The position numbers and the translations under genes are program-made. Below are positions 43,764 to 52,249 of a stretch of DNA of 64,000 nucleotides, piece after piece. Origin of the DNA: Lachnospiraceae bacterium (GTDB taxonomy: Bacteria; Bacillota; Clostridia; Lachnospirales; Lachnospiraceae); contig JAAVZR010000002.1 in assembly GCA_022791755.1 (NCBI GenBank), positions 1 through 64,000 of the forward strand, read 5' to 3'. The notes under the pieces were generated by a model that saw nothing but the letters and a program-made list of their open reading frames with translations, was not told the origin of the DNA and ran no database searches. Within the stretch, counting starts at the first letter, position 1; each line of letters starts with the position of its first letter.

Positions 43764-44510
43764 TCAGCCGGCGCCCATTCTCTGCCGCACAGCCTCAAAG
43801 GCCAGCACACCGGCCGCCACCGACGCGTTGAGGGAATCAATGTCTCCCTTCATCGGAATGGAAACTGTCATATCGCACGTTTCCCGGACCAGGCGGCCCA
43901 CTCCCTCCCCCTCATTGCCGATGACCAGGCCCAGAGGCCCTTTCAGGTTACACCGGTACATCACCTCTCCATCCATATCCGCGCAGGCAAACCACAATCC
44001 CTGTTTTTTCAGATCTTCGATTGTGACAGAAAGATTTGTCACTCTGGCCACCGGCGTGTAATTCAGCGCTCCCGCTGAGGTTCTGGCCACCACGGCAGTC
44101 AGTCCTACTGCCCGGCGCCTGGGGATGATCACACCGTGAGCTCCGGCCAGATTCGCGGTGCGGATGATCGCTCCCAGATTATGAGGATCCTCGATTCCGT
44201 CCAGCAGAAACAGAAACGGGTCCTCTCCCTTTGCTCTGGCTGCCTCCAGCATATCCTCCACCTGAGCATACTCATAGGCCGCTGCCTGAGCGATGACGCC
44301 CTGATGCTTCTTCGTCTCCGACATCTGGTCCAGCCTCTCCTTCTTCACAAAGGAAAGAATAGTATCTCTCTTTCGTGCCTCCCGCACAATCGTCTGGATC
44401 GGGCCATCCTTACAGCCGTCCTGGATATACAGGCGGTCGATGGTCCTGCCGGAACGCAGCGCCTCCAGCACTGCGTTGCGCCCTTCTATTGTAAACTCTT
44501 CATATTTCAT
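43764..44510 (-). CDS. rlmB: 23S rRNA (guanosine-2'-O)-methyltransferase RlmB (SpoU family)
   Basis: 248 residues. An N-terminal L30e-like substrate-binding domain (EFTIEGRNAVLEAL) precedes a SPOUT domain with LLDGIEDPHNLGAIIRTA, VIGNEGEGVGRLV and SIPMKGDIDSLNASVAAG, the three family motifs of the trefoil knot. It overlaps the mrnC end by four bases, the conserved cysS-mrnC-rlmB order. Confidence 0.95.
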   Translation of the reverse strand: MKYEEFTIEGRNAVLEALRSGRTIDRLYIQDGCKDGPIQTIVREARKRDTILSFVKKERLDQMSETKKHQGVIAQAAAYEYAQVEDMLEAARAKGEDPFLFLLDGIEDPHNLGAIIRTANLAGAHGVIIPRRRAVGLTAVVARTSAGALNYTPVARVTNLSVTIEDLKKQGLWFACADMDGEVMYRCNLKGPLGLVIGNEGEGVGRLVRETCDMTVSIPMKGDIDSLNASVAAGVLAFEAVRQRMGAG

Positions 44511-45010
44511 TTTTTCTCTCCTGTCTCTCCCTTTTGCTCCAGACCCAGATGGATCAGCTCCAGTACACGCCTCATATCGCCGGCCAGATAGAGATAGCCG
44601 ATCAGAGCCTCAAACCCGGTGGCAGTCCGGTAATCGGAGACCGTCGCATTCTTCGCCCTGGTCGCAGAATGGGCGTTGCGGCCTCTCCGATAGACCGCTT
44701 CCTCCTCCTCTGATAAAAAAGGCAGCAGCCCATGCATCATTCCGGCCTGCGCTCCCGCCTTTGCCAGAGCGCTGCTCTCCTTATTGAGCTGGTTGGGCGA
44801 CGCGTTTTTCTTCGTCACCACCATGGTGCGGATCACCAGCTCATATACCGCATCCCCCAGAAATGCCAGCGTCAGCGGAGAGTACGCCCGCAAATCAAAG
44901 TCAGGAATGGCAAAAAGCCGTCTGGCGCAGGTCTCCAGGCTTTCTTCCGGCTGGTTTTCTCTATGCGGGCTTTCTTTCTCTGCCTTTTCTCTCTCTATGC
45001 TCTCTTCCAC
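44507..45010 (-). CDS. mrnC: Mini-ribonuclease III
   Basis: 167 residues from a GTG at 45010 with GAGGGAG upstream, inside the cysS 3' end. The RNase III-like domain without a dsRBD is seen in SPLTLAFLGDAVYELVIRTMVV and YRTATGFEALIGYLYL. Mini-III matures 23S rRNA ends in Bacillus. The first 30 residues are Glu/Lys-rich and variable. Confidence 0.93.
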   Translation of the reverse strand: MEESIEREKAEKESPHRENQPEESLETCARRLFAIPDFDLRAYSPLTLAFLGDAVYELVIRTMVVTKKNASPNQLNKESSALAKAGAQAGMMHGLLPFLSEEEEAVYRRGRNAHSATRAKNATVSDYRTATGFEALIGYLYLAGDMRRVLELIHLGLEQKGETGEKK

Positions 45011-46416
45011 TTGACTCCCTCTCTCGTATCCTCCAGAAGAATTCCTTTTGCCGCCAGCTCCCCGCGGATCTGATCCGCCAGCGCGAAGTTTCTCTCCTTC
45101 CTGGCCTGCTGCCGTTTTGCGATCATCTCCTCCACATCGCTGTCTAAAAGTTCTTCCTCCTTCTCCGTAATCAGTCCCAGGATATCGCACAGCTGCGTAA
45201 GCTTTTCTCTGAGTCTCTCCACATAGGAGGCCGTGGAAGAGGGGCCAGCCGTGGTATTGGCCAGCTTCACCAGCTCAAACACAGCGGCAATGGCGTCCGC
45301 CGTATTGAAATCATCGTCCATGGCCGCCTCATATTTGACCGCCAGAGCCTGCGCCTGCTCCCAGTCCTCTTTCTCCTTCGATGTGAGCTCACCCGGGGCG
45401 CATCCGCCCGCACCGGTATTGCCCGACAGCTCTCTCAGACGGCCGGCGCAGGTCACGATGCGCTCCAGGCCGTTTTTTGCCGCCTCCATCAGGCCGTCGC
45501 TGAAATTCAGAGGGCTCCTGTAGTGGGCGCTGAGCATGAAAAAGCGCAGTACCTGCAAGTCATACCTCTCGGAAATATCCCGCACCGTAAAGAAGTTCCC
45601 GGCAGATTTGGACATTTTTTTATTGTCTATATTTAAGAAGGCATTGTGCATCCAGTACCGGGCAAAGGGCTTTTCATTGGCCGCCTCGCTCTGGGCAATC
45701 TCGTTTTCATGGTGAGGAAAGACCAGATCCTCCCCTCCCGCATGGATATCAATCTCGTCGCCCAGATATTTCTTCGCCATGACGGAGCACTCGATATGCC
45801 AGCCGGGACGGCCCTGGCACCAGGGAGACTCCCAATAAGGCTCCCCCTCCTTTTTGGGCTTCCAGAGTACAAAATCGTACTCATTCCTCTTCTCGTCTCC
45901 CGTGACCCGGATCAAGCGGTGCCCCGCCTGCAGATCCTCCTGGTTTTTGTGAGACAGCTTGCCATACTCCGGGAAGCTGCCTGTGCTGAAATACACCGTG
46001 CCGTCAGACACCGCATAGGCATGCCCCTTTTCTATCAGCGTGCCGATCATGTCCAGCATCCCGCAGATCTCCTGCGTTGCCAGGGGATGGGTCGTGGCCG
46101 GGCGCACATTCATGGCTTCCATATCCTTTTTGCACTCGGCGATATAACGCCCGGAAATCACAGAAGCCTCCACGCCCTCCTCGATGGCCTTTTTGATAAT
46201 CTTATCATCCACATCGGTAAAATTGGACACATAATTCACCTCAAAGCCCCTGTACTCAAAATACCGGCGCACCGTATCAAAAACGATCATGGGACGGGCA
46301 TTGCCGATATGAATCAAATTATACACCGTGGGGCCGCAGACATACATCTTTACCTTTCCCGGCGTAAGCGGCACGAACTCTTCTTTTCTTCTGGTCAGTG
46401 TGTTATAGATCTTCAT
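44995..46416 (-). CDS. cysS: Cysteine--tRNA ligase
   Basis: 473 residues. The HIGH motif is IHIGNARP near residue 36, with zinc-binding residues in CGPTVYN and the GWHIECS segment, and KMSKS in NKKMSKSAGNF near 267. It charges tRNA-Cys. It lies 31 bases after cysE in the same transcript, under the T-box at 47136-47430. Confidence 0.97.
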   Translation of the reverse strand: MKIYNTLTRRKEEFVPLTPGKVKMYVCGPTVYNLIHIGNARPMIVFDTVRRYFEYRGFEVNYVSNFTDVDDKIIKKAIEEGVEASVISGRYIAECKKDMEAMNVRPATTHPLATQEICGMLDMIGTLIEKGHAYAVSDGTVYFSTGSFPEYGKLSHKNQEDLQAGHRLIRVTGDEKRNEYDFVLWKPKKEGEPYWESPWCQGRPGWHIECSVMAKKYLGDEIDIHAGGEDLVFPHHENEIAQSEAANEKPFARYWMHNAFLNIDNKKMSKSAGNFFTVRDISERYDLQVLRFFMLSAHYRSPLNFSDGLMEAAKNGLERIVTCAGRLRELSGNTGAGGCAPGELTSKEKEDWEQAQALAVKYEAAMDDDFNTADAIAAVFELVKLANTTAGPSSTASYVERLREKLTQLCDILGLITEKEEELLDSDVEEMIAKRQQARKERNFALADQIRGELAAKGILLEDTREGVKWKRA

Positions 46417-46447
46417 CCTGGTTTCCTTTCTCGTTTCTCCGTATTTT

Positions 46448-47113
46448 TTACTGTTCTTCGCCGGAAAGCCTCGCTTTCCTTAGCTCCTCCAAACCGGCGC
46501 GCAGACCGGCGCATTCCTTCTTTAACTGCTCCAACTCCTGTTTCACCGGATCCGGCAGACTCACCTGATCCAGATCCTGCTGCGGCAGACGGACATTATC
46601 CCGCTTTACCACGCGGCCCGGCACTCCCACCACCGTGGAATTCGGCGGCACCTCGGTCAGCACCACGGAACCAGCTCCGATCTTTGAATTATCTCCGATG
46701 GTAAAAGACCCCAGCACCTTGGCTCCGGCGCTGACCATCACATTGTTGCCAAGGGTGGGATGACGCTTTCCCTTCTCCTTACCGTTACCTCCCAAGGTCA
46801 CTCCCTGATACAGCGTCACATTGTCCCCGATGACCGTGGTCTCTCCGATCACTACTCCGTGACCGTGGTCGATGAAAAGCCCCTGTCCGATCCTTGCGCC
46901 GGGATGGATCTCGATCCCCGTCCTCCTGGCCGCCCGCTGGGACAGCCATCTGGCCCAGAAATAGTGCTTTTTCTCGTACCATCTGTGAGCTGTCCGATAG
47001 GCTAAGATCGCCCAGAAGCTGGAATATAAGAGCACCTCAGCCGAAGATTTGATCGCCGGATCGCGCTCCTTGATGACGCTTGCCTCCTTACGGATATAAG
47101 ATATGATTCCCAT
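46448..47113 (-). CDS. cysE: Serine O-acetyltransferase
   Basis: 221 residues. An N-terminal helical part (KERDPAIKSSAEVLLY) is followed by left-handed beta-helix hexapeptides: GIEIHPGARIGQGLFIDHGHGVVIGET, VTLYQGVTLGG, then KRHPTLGNNVMVSAGAKVLG. It makes O-acetylserine for cysteine synthesis. It is the first gene after a cysteine T-box, so expression should rise when tRNA-Cys is uncharged. Confidence 0.96.
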   Translation of the reverse strand: MGIISYIRKEASVIKERDPAIKSSAEVLLYSSFWAILAYRTAHRWYEKKHYFWARWLSQRAARRTGIEIHPGARIGQGLFIDHGHGVVIGETTVIGDNVTLYQGVTLGGNGKEKGKRHPTLGNNVMVSAGAKVLGSFTIGDNSKIGAGSVVLTEVPPNSTVVGVPGRVVKRDNVRLPQQDLDQVSLPDPVKQELEQLKKECAGLRAGLEELRKARLSGEEQ

Positions 47114-47135
47114 TTATCCATCCTTTCCACAGAAA

Positions 47136-47410
47136 AAGAAAAAGCCCCGTCTCCTGTATAAAGAGACGAAGCTGCCTGCTCCGCGGTTCCACTCTGATTA
47201 GGGCCTTCCGGCCCTCCCTCCTGATCCGTAACGTGGATCATGCGTGCCCTGCTGACAGCCCGACTCCTCCGGACTTCTTCACAGGGCCGGCTCCCGGATG
47301 CACTTCTCCCGAGTCCCGGCAAGGAACGCTTCCAGCTCATAACGCTCCCTCTCTGCTGCCCATTCACAGGATACTCTTCCTTTCCCTGCCTTTTACTTTT
47401 CTTATACTTT
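47136..47410 (-). ncRNA. T-box riboswitch, probably tRNA-Cys-responsive
   Basis: The T-box core AGAGTGGAACCGCGG is on the minus strand at 47195-47181. It is followed by a terminator (47173-47136) in which CGTCTC pairs with GAGACG and a T-rich run follows. Upstream, GAGAAG-TGC-ATC at about 47307-47297 fits a specifier loop with the Cys codon TGC. A GGAGGGAGGGCC stretch with a GGCCTTCCGGCC-type hairpin lies between. The leader is about 290 bases and precedes cysE-cysS. Confidence 0.9.
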
Positions 47411-47439
47411 AGTCTATGCAAAAAAGATTCATTTGTCAA
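47411..47439 (-). promoter_or_regulatory. Sigma-A promoter of the cysE-cysS T-box transcript
   Basis: On the minus strand a perfect TTGACA (47439-47434) and TAGACT (47416-47411) are 17 bases apart. The -35 overlaps the ispF stop codon, so cysE-cysS can be transcribed apart from ispF. Confidence 0.75.
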
Positions 47440-47912
47440 GACATTTTTTGAAGCAGGACCACCGCCTGAGCCGATATGCCCTCCCCGCTTCCGGTAAAGC
47501 CCAGCCCCTCCTCCGTGGTCGCCTTGACGTTTACCTGATCCGCGGCAAGCTCCAGCACCCGGGCCATATTGCGGCGCATCTGCTCCCGATAGGGCCCCAG
47601 CTTCGGCCTCTGGGCTATGACGGTGGCGTCAATATTTTCTATCCGGTAGCCCTCTTTTTTCAGAAGCCCGCCCACCTGCGCCAGAAGCATGCCGCTGTCT
47701 GCTCCCGACAGGGCCGGATCACTGTCCGGAAAATGCATCCCGATATCTCCCAGAGCCGCCGCCCCCAGCAGAGCGTCCATGACCGCATGGAGCAGTACAT
47801 CGGCATCGGAATGCCCCAGAAGTCCCTTCTCATAGGGAATCTCCACGCCGCCCAGGATCAGCTTTCTTCCCTCCACCAGCCGGTGGACATCGTATCCCAT
47901 TCCAATCCTCAT
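47436..47912 (-). CDS. ispF: 2-C-methyl-D-erythritol 2,4-cyclodiphosphate synthase
   Basis: 158 residues from the ATG at 47912 (GGGAGG upstream); an earlier start would add 17 unrelated residues. The start [12 protein letters not shown] supplies the metal-binding D8 and H10. [21 protein letters not shown] and [11 protein letters not shown] follow, and [15 protein letters not shown] closes. It catalyses the fifth step of the MEP isoprenoid pathway. Confidence 0.97.
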   Translation of the reverse strand: MRIGMGYDVHRLVEGRKLILGGVEIPYEKGLLGHSDADVLLHAVMDALLGAAALGDIGMHFPDSDPALSGADSGMLLAQVGGLLKKEGYRIENIDATVIAQRPKLGPYREQMRRNMARVLELAADQVNVKATTEEGLGFTGSGEGISAQAVVLLQKMS

Positions 47913-47965
47913 CTCTACCTCCCTGCCGGTCCGCGCGAATCGACCCGAACCGGCTTCTGCCATAC

Positions 47966-48013
47966 GTCAGAGAGGGCTTTCGACCGCACACCTTCGGTCC
48001 AAAGCCCTCTCCT
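47966..48013. repeat. Long inverted repeat between rpsT and ispF
   Basis: GAGAGGGCTTT and GACCG in the left arm pair with CGGTC and AAAGCCCTCTC in the right arm, with one unpaired base per side and an 8-base loop. This gives about 16 base pairs. No T-run follows on either strand, so it is not a standard intrinsic terminator. It may be a processing or mRNA-stabilising hairpin at the rpsT 3' end. Confidence 0.65.
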
Positions 48014-48067
48014 AAATACCGGGCGCAGCTAACCCGGGGTTTTCATTTCTTTACTATATAGTCTCTA

Positions 48068-48331
48068 TTATTCCACTCCGTTTACGGCCTTGGTCAAACG
48101 AGAGATCTTTCTGGATGCCGTATTCTTATGATAGACGCCCTTGCTGGCCGCCTTATCGATGGTGGAAATCGCGTTCTGCAGAGCAACGCCTGCCGCTTCC
48201 TTATTTCCCTCAGCCACAGCAGCGTCTACCTTCTTCACCGCGGTCTTCACGCCGGACTTGATAGACTTATTGCGGGCAGCCTTGGTCTCGTTTACCAGAA
48301 TTCTCTTCTTAGCAGATTTAATGTTTGCCAA
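48068..48331 (-). CDS. rpsT: 30S ribosomal protein S20
   Basis: 87 residues from a TTG start at 48331, chosen because GGAGGTG lies just upstream and the product then begins ANIKSAKKRI, the invariant S20 start. The basic helical pattern (KAARNKSIKSGVKTAVKK, KGVYHKNTASRKISRL) is complete. It binds 16S rRNA early in 30S assembly. The gene is monocistronic with its own strong promoter. Confidence 0.96.
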   Translation of the reverse strand: MANIKSAKKRILVNETKAARNKSIKSGVKTAVKKVDAAVAEGNKEAAGVALQNAISTIDKAASKGVYHKNTASRKISRLTKAVNGVE

Positions 48332-48422
48332 TCTGTACACCTCCAAATTGTATGATTTTCTTTCTCCAATTTGTTTGCATTAAAGCCGGACACGGACGTA
48401 TCTAATGTAAACATACCCGTAT

Positions 48423-48451
48423 ATTTTAACGAATCCGACAGAGATTGTCAA
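48423..48451 (-). promoter_or_regulatory. Sigma-A promoter of rpsT
   Basis: On the minus strand a perfect TTGACA (48451-48446) and TAAAAT (48428-48423) are 17 bases apart. The leader to the TTG start is about 85 bases. The rest of the 48332-48653 gap holds a GCTGC/GCAGC hairpin near 48491-48510, a 20-codon frame at 48527-48589, and the sigma-G-like site of gpr. Confidence 0.8.
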
Positions 48452-48551
48452 TAGGTAAAATCACAAAATTCGCCGAAAAATACAGGCGCAGGCTGCTGTT
48501 CGCAGCTATTTGAAAAGGAAGAAGAAATGACGCCTGGGTCTTTGTCCACTG

Positions 48552-48582
48552 AGGATATCCTTGTAAGTAGTAACGCATACAT
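48552..48582 (+). promoter_or_regulatory. Possible sigma-G promoter of gpr
   Basis: AGGATA (48552-48557) and CATACAT (48576-48582) are 18 bases apart, close to the forespore sigma-G consensus TGAATA and CATACTA. gpr is known to be forespore-expressed under sigma-F/G in Bacillus. The site is about 70 bases before the gpr ATG. Confidence 0.45.
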
Positions 48583-48653
48583 ATTTTGAGTCAAACCGTC
48601 CATACTGACAAGAGACGCCGGACCGGCCGGCCTCATATAAAAAGGAGAAGCTT

Positions 48654-49712
48654 ATGAATCGAAATCCCACCGAAGCCCCTATAAAAACCGGCTATCTTTC
48701 CCAGGAAGAGACAGACCCTGCCTTTACAGGGATGCCTGTCTTCGATGTCCGCACCGACCTGGCCGTGGAAGAGGCGGAGCAGCAGAAAGAGGAGGGAATA
48801 TCCTCCTTCCCCGGCGTATCCGTGAATGAATACACGGAGGAGAATTCCGCAGTCCATATCACCCGGGTCATCGTGGAAAACGAACAGGGCTCACAGCTTT
48901 TGCGCAAGCCCATAGGGACCTATGTCACACTGGAATCCGTACGGATGAGTCAAAACGACGGCGACTATCACAGGGAAGTATCCCGGGTGCTGGCCGCGCA
49001 GCTTACGTTGCTGATGGCGCCCTTTTTGCCGGAACAGAAACCTCCGTCCATACTGGCCGTGGGACTTGGAAATGCGGATGTGACGCCGGACGCCCTCGGT
49101 CCCCGGGTCTTAAGCCATCTGCTCATCACCCGGCATTTGCAGACAGGCGAATATAAATTACCTGCGTTTCCCACCGGCAGCGCTTCTCTCTGCGGCATCG
49201 TCCCCGGCGTCATGGCTCAGACCGGTATGGAAACTGCTGAAATCGTAAAGGCTCTCGCCTCCCAGATTCACCCGGATCTGATTCTGGTGATCGATGCCCT
49301 GGCCGCCCGCAGCGTCTCCCGGCTGGGAACCACCATTCAGCTCTCCGACACCGGAATCCATCCCGGCTCCGGTGTGGGCAATCACCGCCACAGTATGACA
49401 AAGGAAAGCCTCCGCGTACCCGTCATTGCCATAGGCGTTCCCACCGTGGTAGGCGCCGCCGCCATCGTAACCGACACGCTGGATGCGCTGATCGACGTCC
49501 TGCGCCGGGAGACGGATACGGGGCATTTCGCTGACACGCTCTTTCATATGAGCAGCGACGAAAAATACGCGCTGATCCGGGAGCTTCTGGAGCCCCGCTT
49601 TGGTCCCATGTTTGTCACTCCCAAGGATATCGACGAGACCGTGGCCCGGCTCAGCTTTACCATATCCGAAGGAATCAACATGGCTCTTTTCAAAGAGCAG
49701 GGCATCGGCTGA
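48654..49712 (+). CDS. gpr: Germination protease GPR
   Basis: 352 residues. The zymogen processing region is VFDVRTDLAVEEAE near residue 30-42. The core has ILAVGLGNADVTPDALGPRV, PGVMAQTGMETAE and DALAARSVSRLGTTIQLSDTGIHPGSGVGNHR, all diagnostic of peptidase family A25. GPR degrades small acid-soluble spore proteins during germination. AAAAGGAGAAGC lies before the ATG. It converges on the GerMN lipoprotein gene with only 21 bases between the stops. Confidence 0.97.
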   Translation: MNRNPTEAPIKTGYLSQEETDPAFTGMPVFDVRTDLAVEEAEQQKEEGISSFPGVSVNEYTEENSAVHITRVIVENEQGSQLLRKPIGTYVTLESVRMSQNDGDYHREVSRVLAAQLTLLMAPFLPEQKPPSILAVGLGNADVTPDALGPRVLSHLLITRHLQTGEYKLPAFPTGSASLCGIVPGVMAQTGMETAEIVKALASQIHPDLILVIDALAARSVSRLGTTIQLSDTGIHPGSGVGNHRHSMTKESLRVPVIAIGVPTVVGAAAIVTDTLDALIDVLRRETDTGHFADTLFHMSSDEKYALIRELLEPRFGPMFVTPKDIDETVARLSFTISEGINMALFKEQGIG

Positions 49713-49733
49713 CCCTCTTTGTAACCTCTGCTG

Positions 49734-50801
49734 CTATTCCTCTTTCTCTTCCTCCAAAAACTTAAGGTCCTGGGAAAACCGTCCGGACAGGGGAATGCTG
49801 TTTCTGAAAATCTCGTTGGCCGAACCGTTGATGGTGATCTGTACCTGGCTCACTCCCGGCAGCTCAGTCAGCGAATTCACCACGGAATAGATCTCCACCA
49901 CGTCCGCCACATCCACCGGCGCCGTCAGAAACACACTGTCAAAATCCACATAGCACACGCCGTCCCGCAGGCTCACTCCCTGTATCTTCAGATCCTTCGG
50001 CAGCGTCGCTTTATTTCCCTCCGTATAAGGTCCTTCCACCAGCTGATTCAGCACGACCCGCTCCAGAGAGAGGCTGCTGGAATACACCACGGCGCGCTCC
50101 TCCTCCACCAGAGCGGTACCCTCCTCATTGGCAAAATAGAGGTTCAGCTCGGCCTGGGTATACTGGTTCGTAGCGTCGCCCGTGTTATCGATAAAATCGG
50201 CTCCGCTCAGAAGAACAGGCTCCGTATTCACCGCCCCGGCGATCCCTGCCGTCTCGGTTCCGCCTGTGTTTTCTCCCGGCGCCGTGTTCTCCCCGTCCCC
50301 CGCAGGCGCCACCACGTTGTTTCCGGTATAAGGCCTGTCATTTACATAGATGGAGATGTACTCCACCTCCTCCAGCTGCGTCAGGGTCTTAGCCAAAGCC
50401 GCTTTACACAGAAGCTCCGTCACCTTATCCATCGTCGTATAGGTGGTGTCAAAATAAATGCTGGCAATGCCGTCCTCCAGCCGGACCGGACCGGACAGAG
50501 CCACATTGGACGGTATCGCCCGCCGTCCCTCCCTTCCTTCCGGCACGGTCTGGCACTGGAGAAGGAGCTCCTCTATGATCGCCTCCACCGGACCGGCTTT
50601 CGGTTCATAGATCTGGCTAATCAGTCCTGTCCCGGAGGGATTGACAAAGTAGGTATAATACTGGCCTTCCTGAGGCGTCTCAGGCGCCCTCTCGCGACCG
50701 CAGCCCCAGACAAAGCCGGCCAGACACAGCACAGCTGCCACAGCCGCACATTTGCGCAGATATCTCCCCATACCGCCTGTCCGTCTCCCCTGTGCTCTCA
50801 T
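49734..50801 (-). CDS. GerMN-domain lipoprotein
   Basis: 355 residues from the ATG at 50801, which overlaps the histidine kinase stop (ATGA) and has GGAGGGAGAGGT upstream. A signal peptide ends in a lipobox (FVWGC). Two GerMN domains follow (about 65-165 and 215-340), each with a pattern like VEAIIEELL...IPSNV and VVLNQLVEGP...LPKDL. GerM-type proteins work in spore-cortex synthesis and germination, or in cell-envelope sensing next to two-component systems. It forms an operon with comEA and the two-component genes. Confidence 0.9.
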   Translation of the reverse strand: MRAQGRRTGGMGRYLRKCAAVAAVLCLAGFVWGCGRERAPETPQEGQYYTYFVNPSGTGLISQIYEPKAGPVEAIIEELLLQCQTVPEGREGRRAIPSNVALSGPVRLEDGIASIYFDTTYTTMDKVTELLCKAALAKTLTQLEEVEYISIYVNDRPYTGNNVVAPAGDGENTAPGENTGGTETAGIAGAVNTEPVLLSGADFIDNTGDATNQYTQAELNLYFANEEGTALVEEERAVVYSSSLSLERVVLNQLVEGPYTEGNKATLPKDLKIQGVSLRDGVCYVDFDSVFLTAPVDVADVVEIYSVVNSLTELPGVSQVQITINGSANEIFRNSIPLSGRFSQDLKFLEEEKEE

Positions 50802-52249
50802 ACCTCTCCCTCCTGCCTGCGATATGTAAGAGGGATCCGTACCGTAAAGGTAGTCCCCTCTCCCTCGGCGCTGTGAACCCTCACCGCTCCATGATGCAGA
50901 GAAATGATATTTTTTGTGATCGCCAGTCCCAGTCCCGTACCTCCCGTAGCCCGGGAACGGGCCTTATCCACGCGGTAAAATCGTTCAAAAATGTGATCCC
51001 ACTCCTTTTCGGGGATCCCAATACCGGAATCGGCCACCTTAATATAGAAGAACTGATGATCCGCGTTTAAGGACACCCGGACCCATCCGTTATCCACATT
51101 ATACTTGATCGCATTTTCCACCAGATTGGTGACGGCCAGATTCAGCTTCACCTCATCCGCGTCAGCCTGCACCGGCCGGAAGCTCTCCAGCACCAGTTCC
51201 ACATTGCGTTTCATGGCCAGCGGACGAAGCCGTTTCAGAATACTCTCCATCATCTCGTTGATGTTTACCCCGGAGATGTTCAGCTCCGCGTTGGCCTTAT
51301 CCAGACGGACCATCGCCAGAAGATCGTCAATGATCTGGCTCTCTCTGTCGATTTCTGCCGATATATCGCTCATAAACTCCCGGTACAGCTCCACCGGCAC
51401 CTCCTCCTGGCCGATTAAAGAATCCGCCAGCACACGGATCGACGTGATCGGCGTCTTCAGCTCATGGGACACATTGGAGACAAACTGCTGTCTGGATTCA
51501 TCCAGAGTGCGCAGGCGGGCCAGCATACGGTTATAGGCCTGAGCGATCTGAACCGTCTCCGCGCAATCCTCCAGCTGGATATCGCTGCCTACGGAATCCT
51601 GAGAAGAACTGTCAATGGCTCTGGCAACCTTCTTAACCGGACGTACAAAGAGTTCCGAGAGGAAAAACGACGCCACGGCCACAAGGAGTCCTCCGATAAT
51701 CACTGCCGTCCTTCTCTGGTCCTCCAGCTGATCCTGCAACGATGTCAGAAATTCCATGGACGCCGTAATGACCATAACCCCCTTTACCGTACCGTCCTTT
51801 CCGGACACCGGCAGAGACAGCTCCAGATACTGTCCCTCCTCGTCATACCGGGCCGTGTTCGATCCGCCAAAACAGGATAACACCTCCTCGGAAATATTGT
51901 ACTTTCCCTCTGCCAGATGATACGTATCCTTACGGATCCGGTAATCGCTGTCCACCAGGATAATGCGCCCCCTGTAAAAACGCGCCAGCTGGTCTATCTC
52001 CGCTGTCAGTACGGGCTGAGACATATTGGACAGATAATCTCTCTCTTCCAGCTCACTCACCACAGCCACGCTCTGGTACTGAAGCTCCGTCATTCTGGAC
52101 CTGATATGATTCTCACGGGAACTGTATACCAGCAGACGGCCAATGACTGCCAGGGGCGCAATCCCCACTGCCAGAAGAATGAGAATCAGCCGGATATGAA
52201 GACTTTTTCTGTATTTTCCGCGTATGCGCTTCCATTTCATCGACTTCAT
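50798..52249 (-). CDS. Sensor histidine kinase
   Basis: 483 residues. Two membrane helices (about 17-38 and 182-202) flank a sensory domain. HAMP follows, then the H-box FVSNVSHELKTPITS (His near 268), N-box NLVENAIKYN, G1 DSGIGIPE and G2 GGTGLGLAI. The arrangement resembles WalK/PhoR-type kinases without a visible PAS domain. It is encoded after its response regulator with a four-base overlap. The signal is unknown. Confidence 0.94.
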   Translation of the reverse strand: MKSMKWKRIRGKYRKSLHIRLILILLAVGIAPLAVIGRLLVYSSRENHIRSRMTELQYQSVAVVSELEERDYLSNMSQPVLTAEIDQLARFYRGRIILVDSDYRIRKDTYHLAEGKYNISEEVLSCFGGSNTARYDEEGQYLELSLPVSGKDGTVKGVMVITASMEFLTSLQDQLEDQRRTAVIIGGLLVAVASFFLSELFVRPVKKVARAIDSSSQDSVGSDIQLEDCAETVQIAQAYNRMLARLRTLDESRQQFVSNVSHELKTPITSIRVLADSLIGQEEVPVELYREFMSDISAEIDRESQIIDDLLAMVRLDKANAELNISGVNINEMMESILKRLRPLAMKRNVELVLESFRPVQADADEVKLNLAVTNLVENAIKYNVDNGWVRVSLNADHQFFYIKVADSGIGIPEKEWDHIFERFYRVDKARSRATGGTGLGLAITKNIISLHHGAVRVHSAEGEGTTFTVRIPLTYRRQEGEV

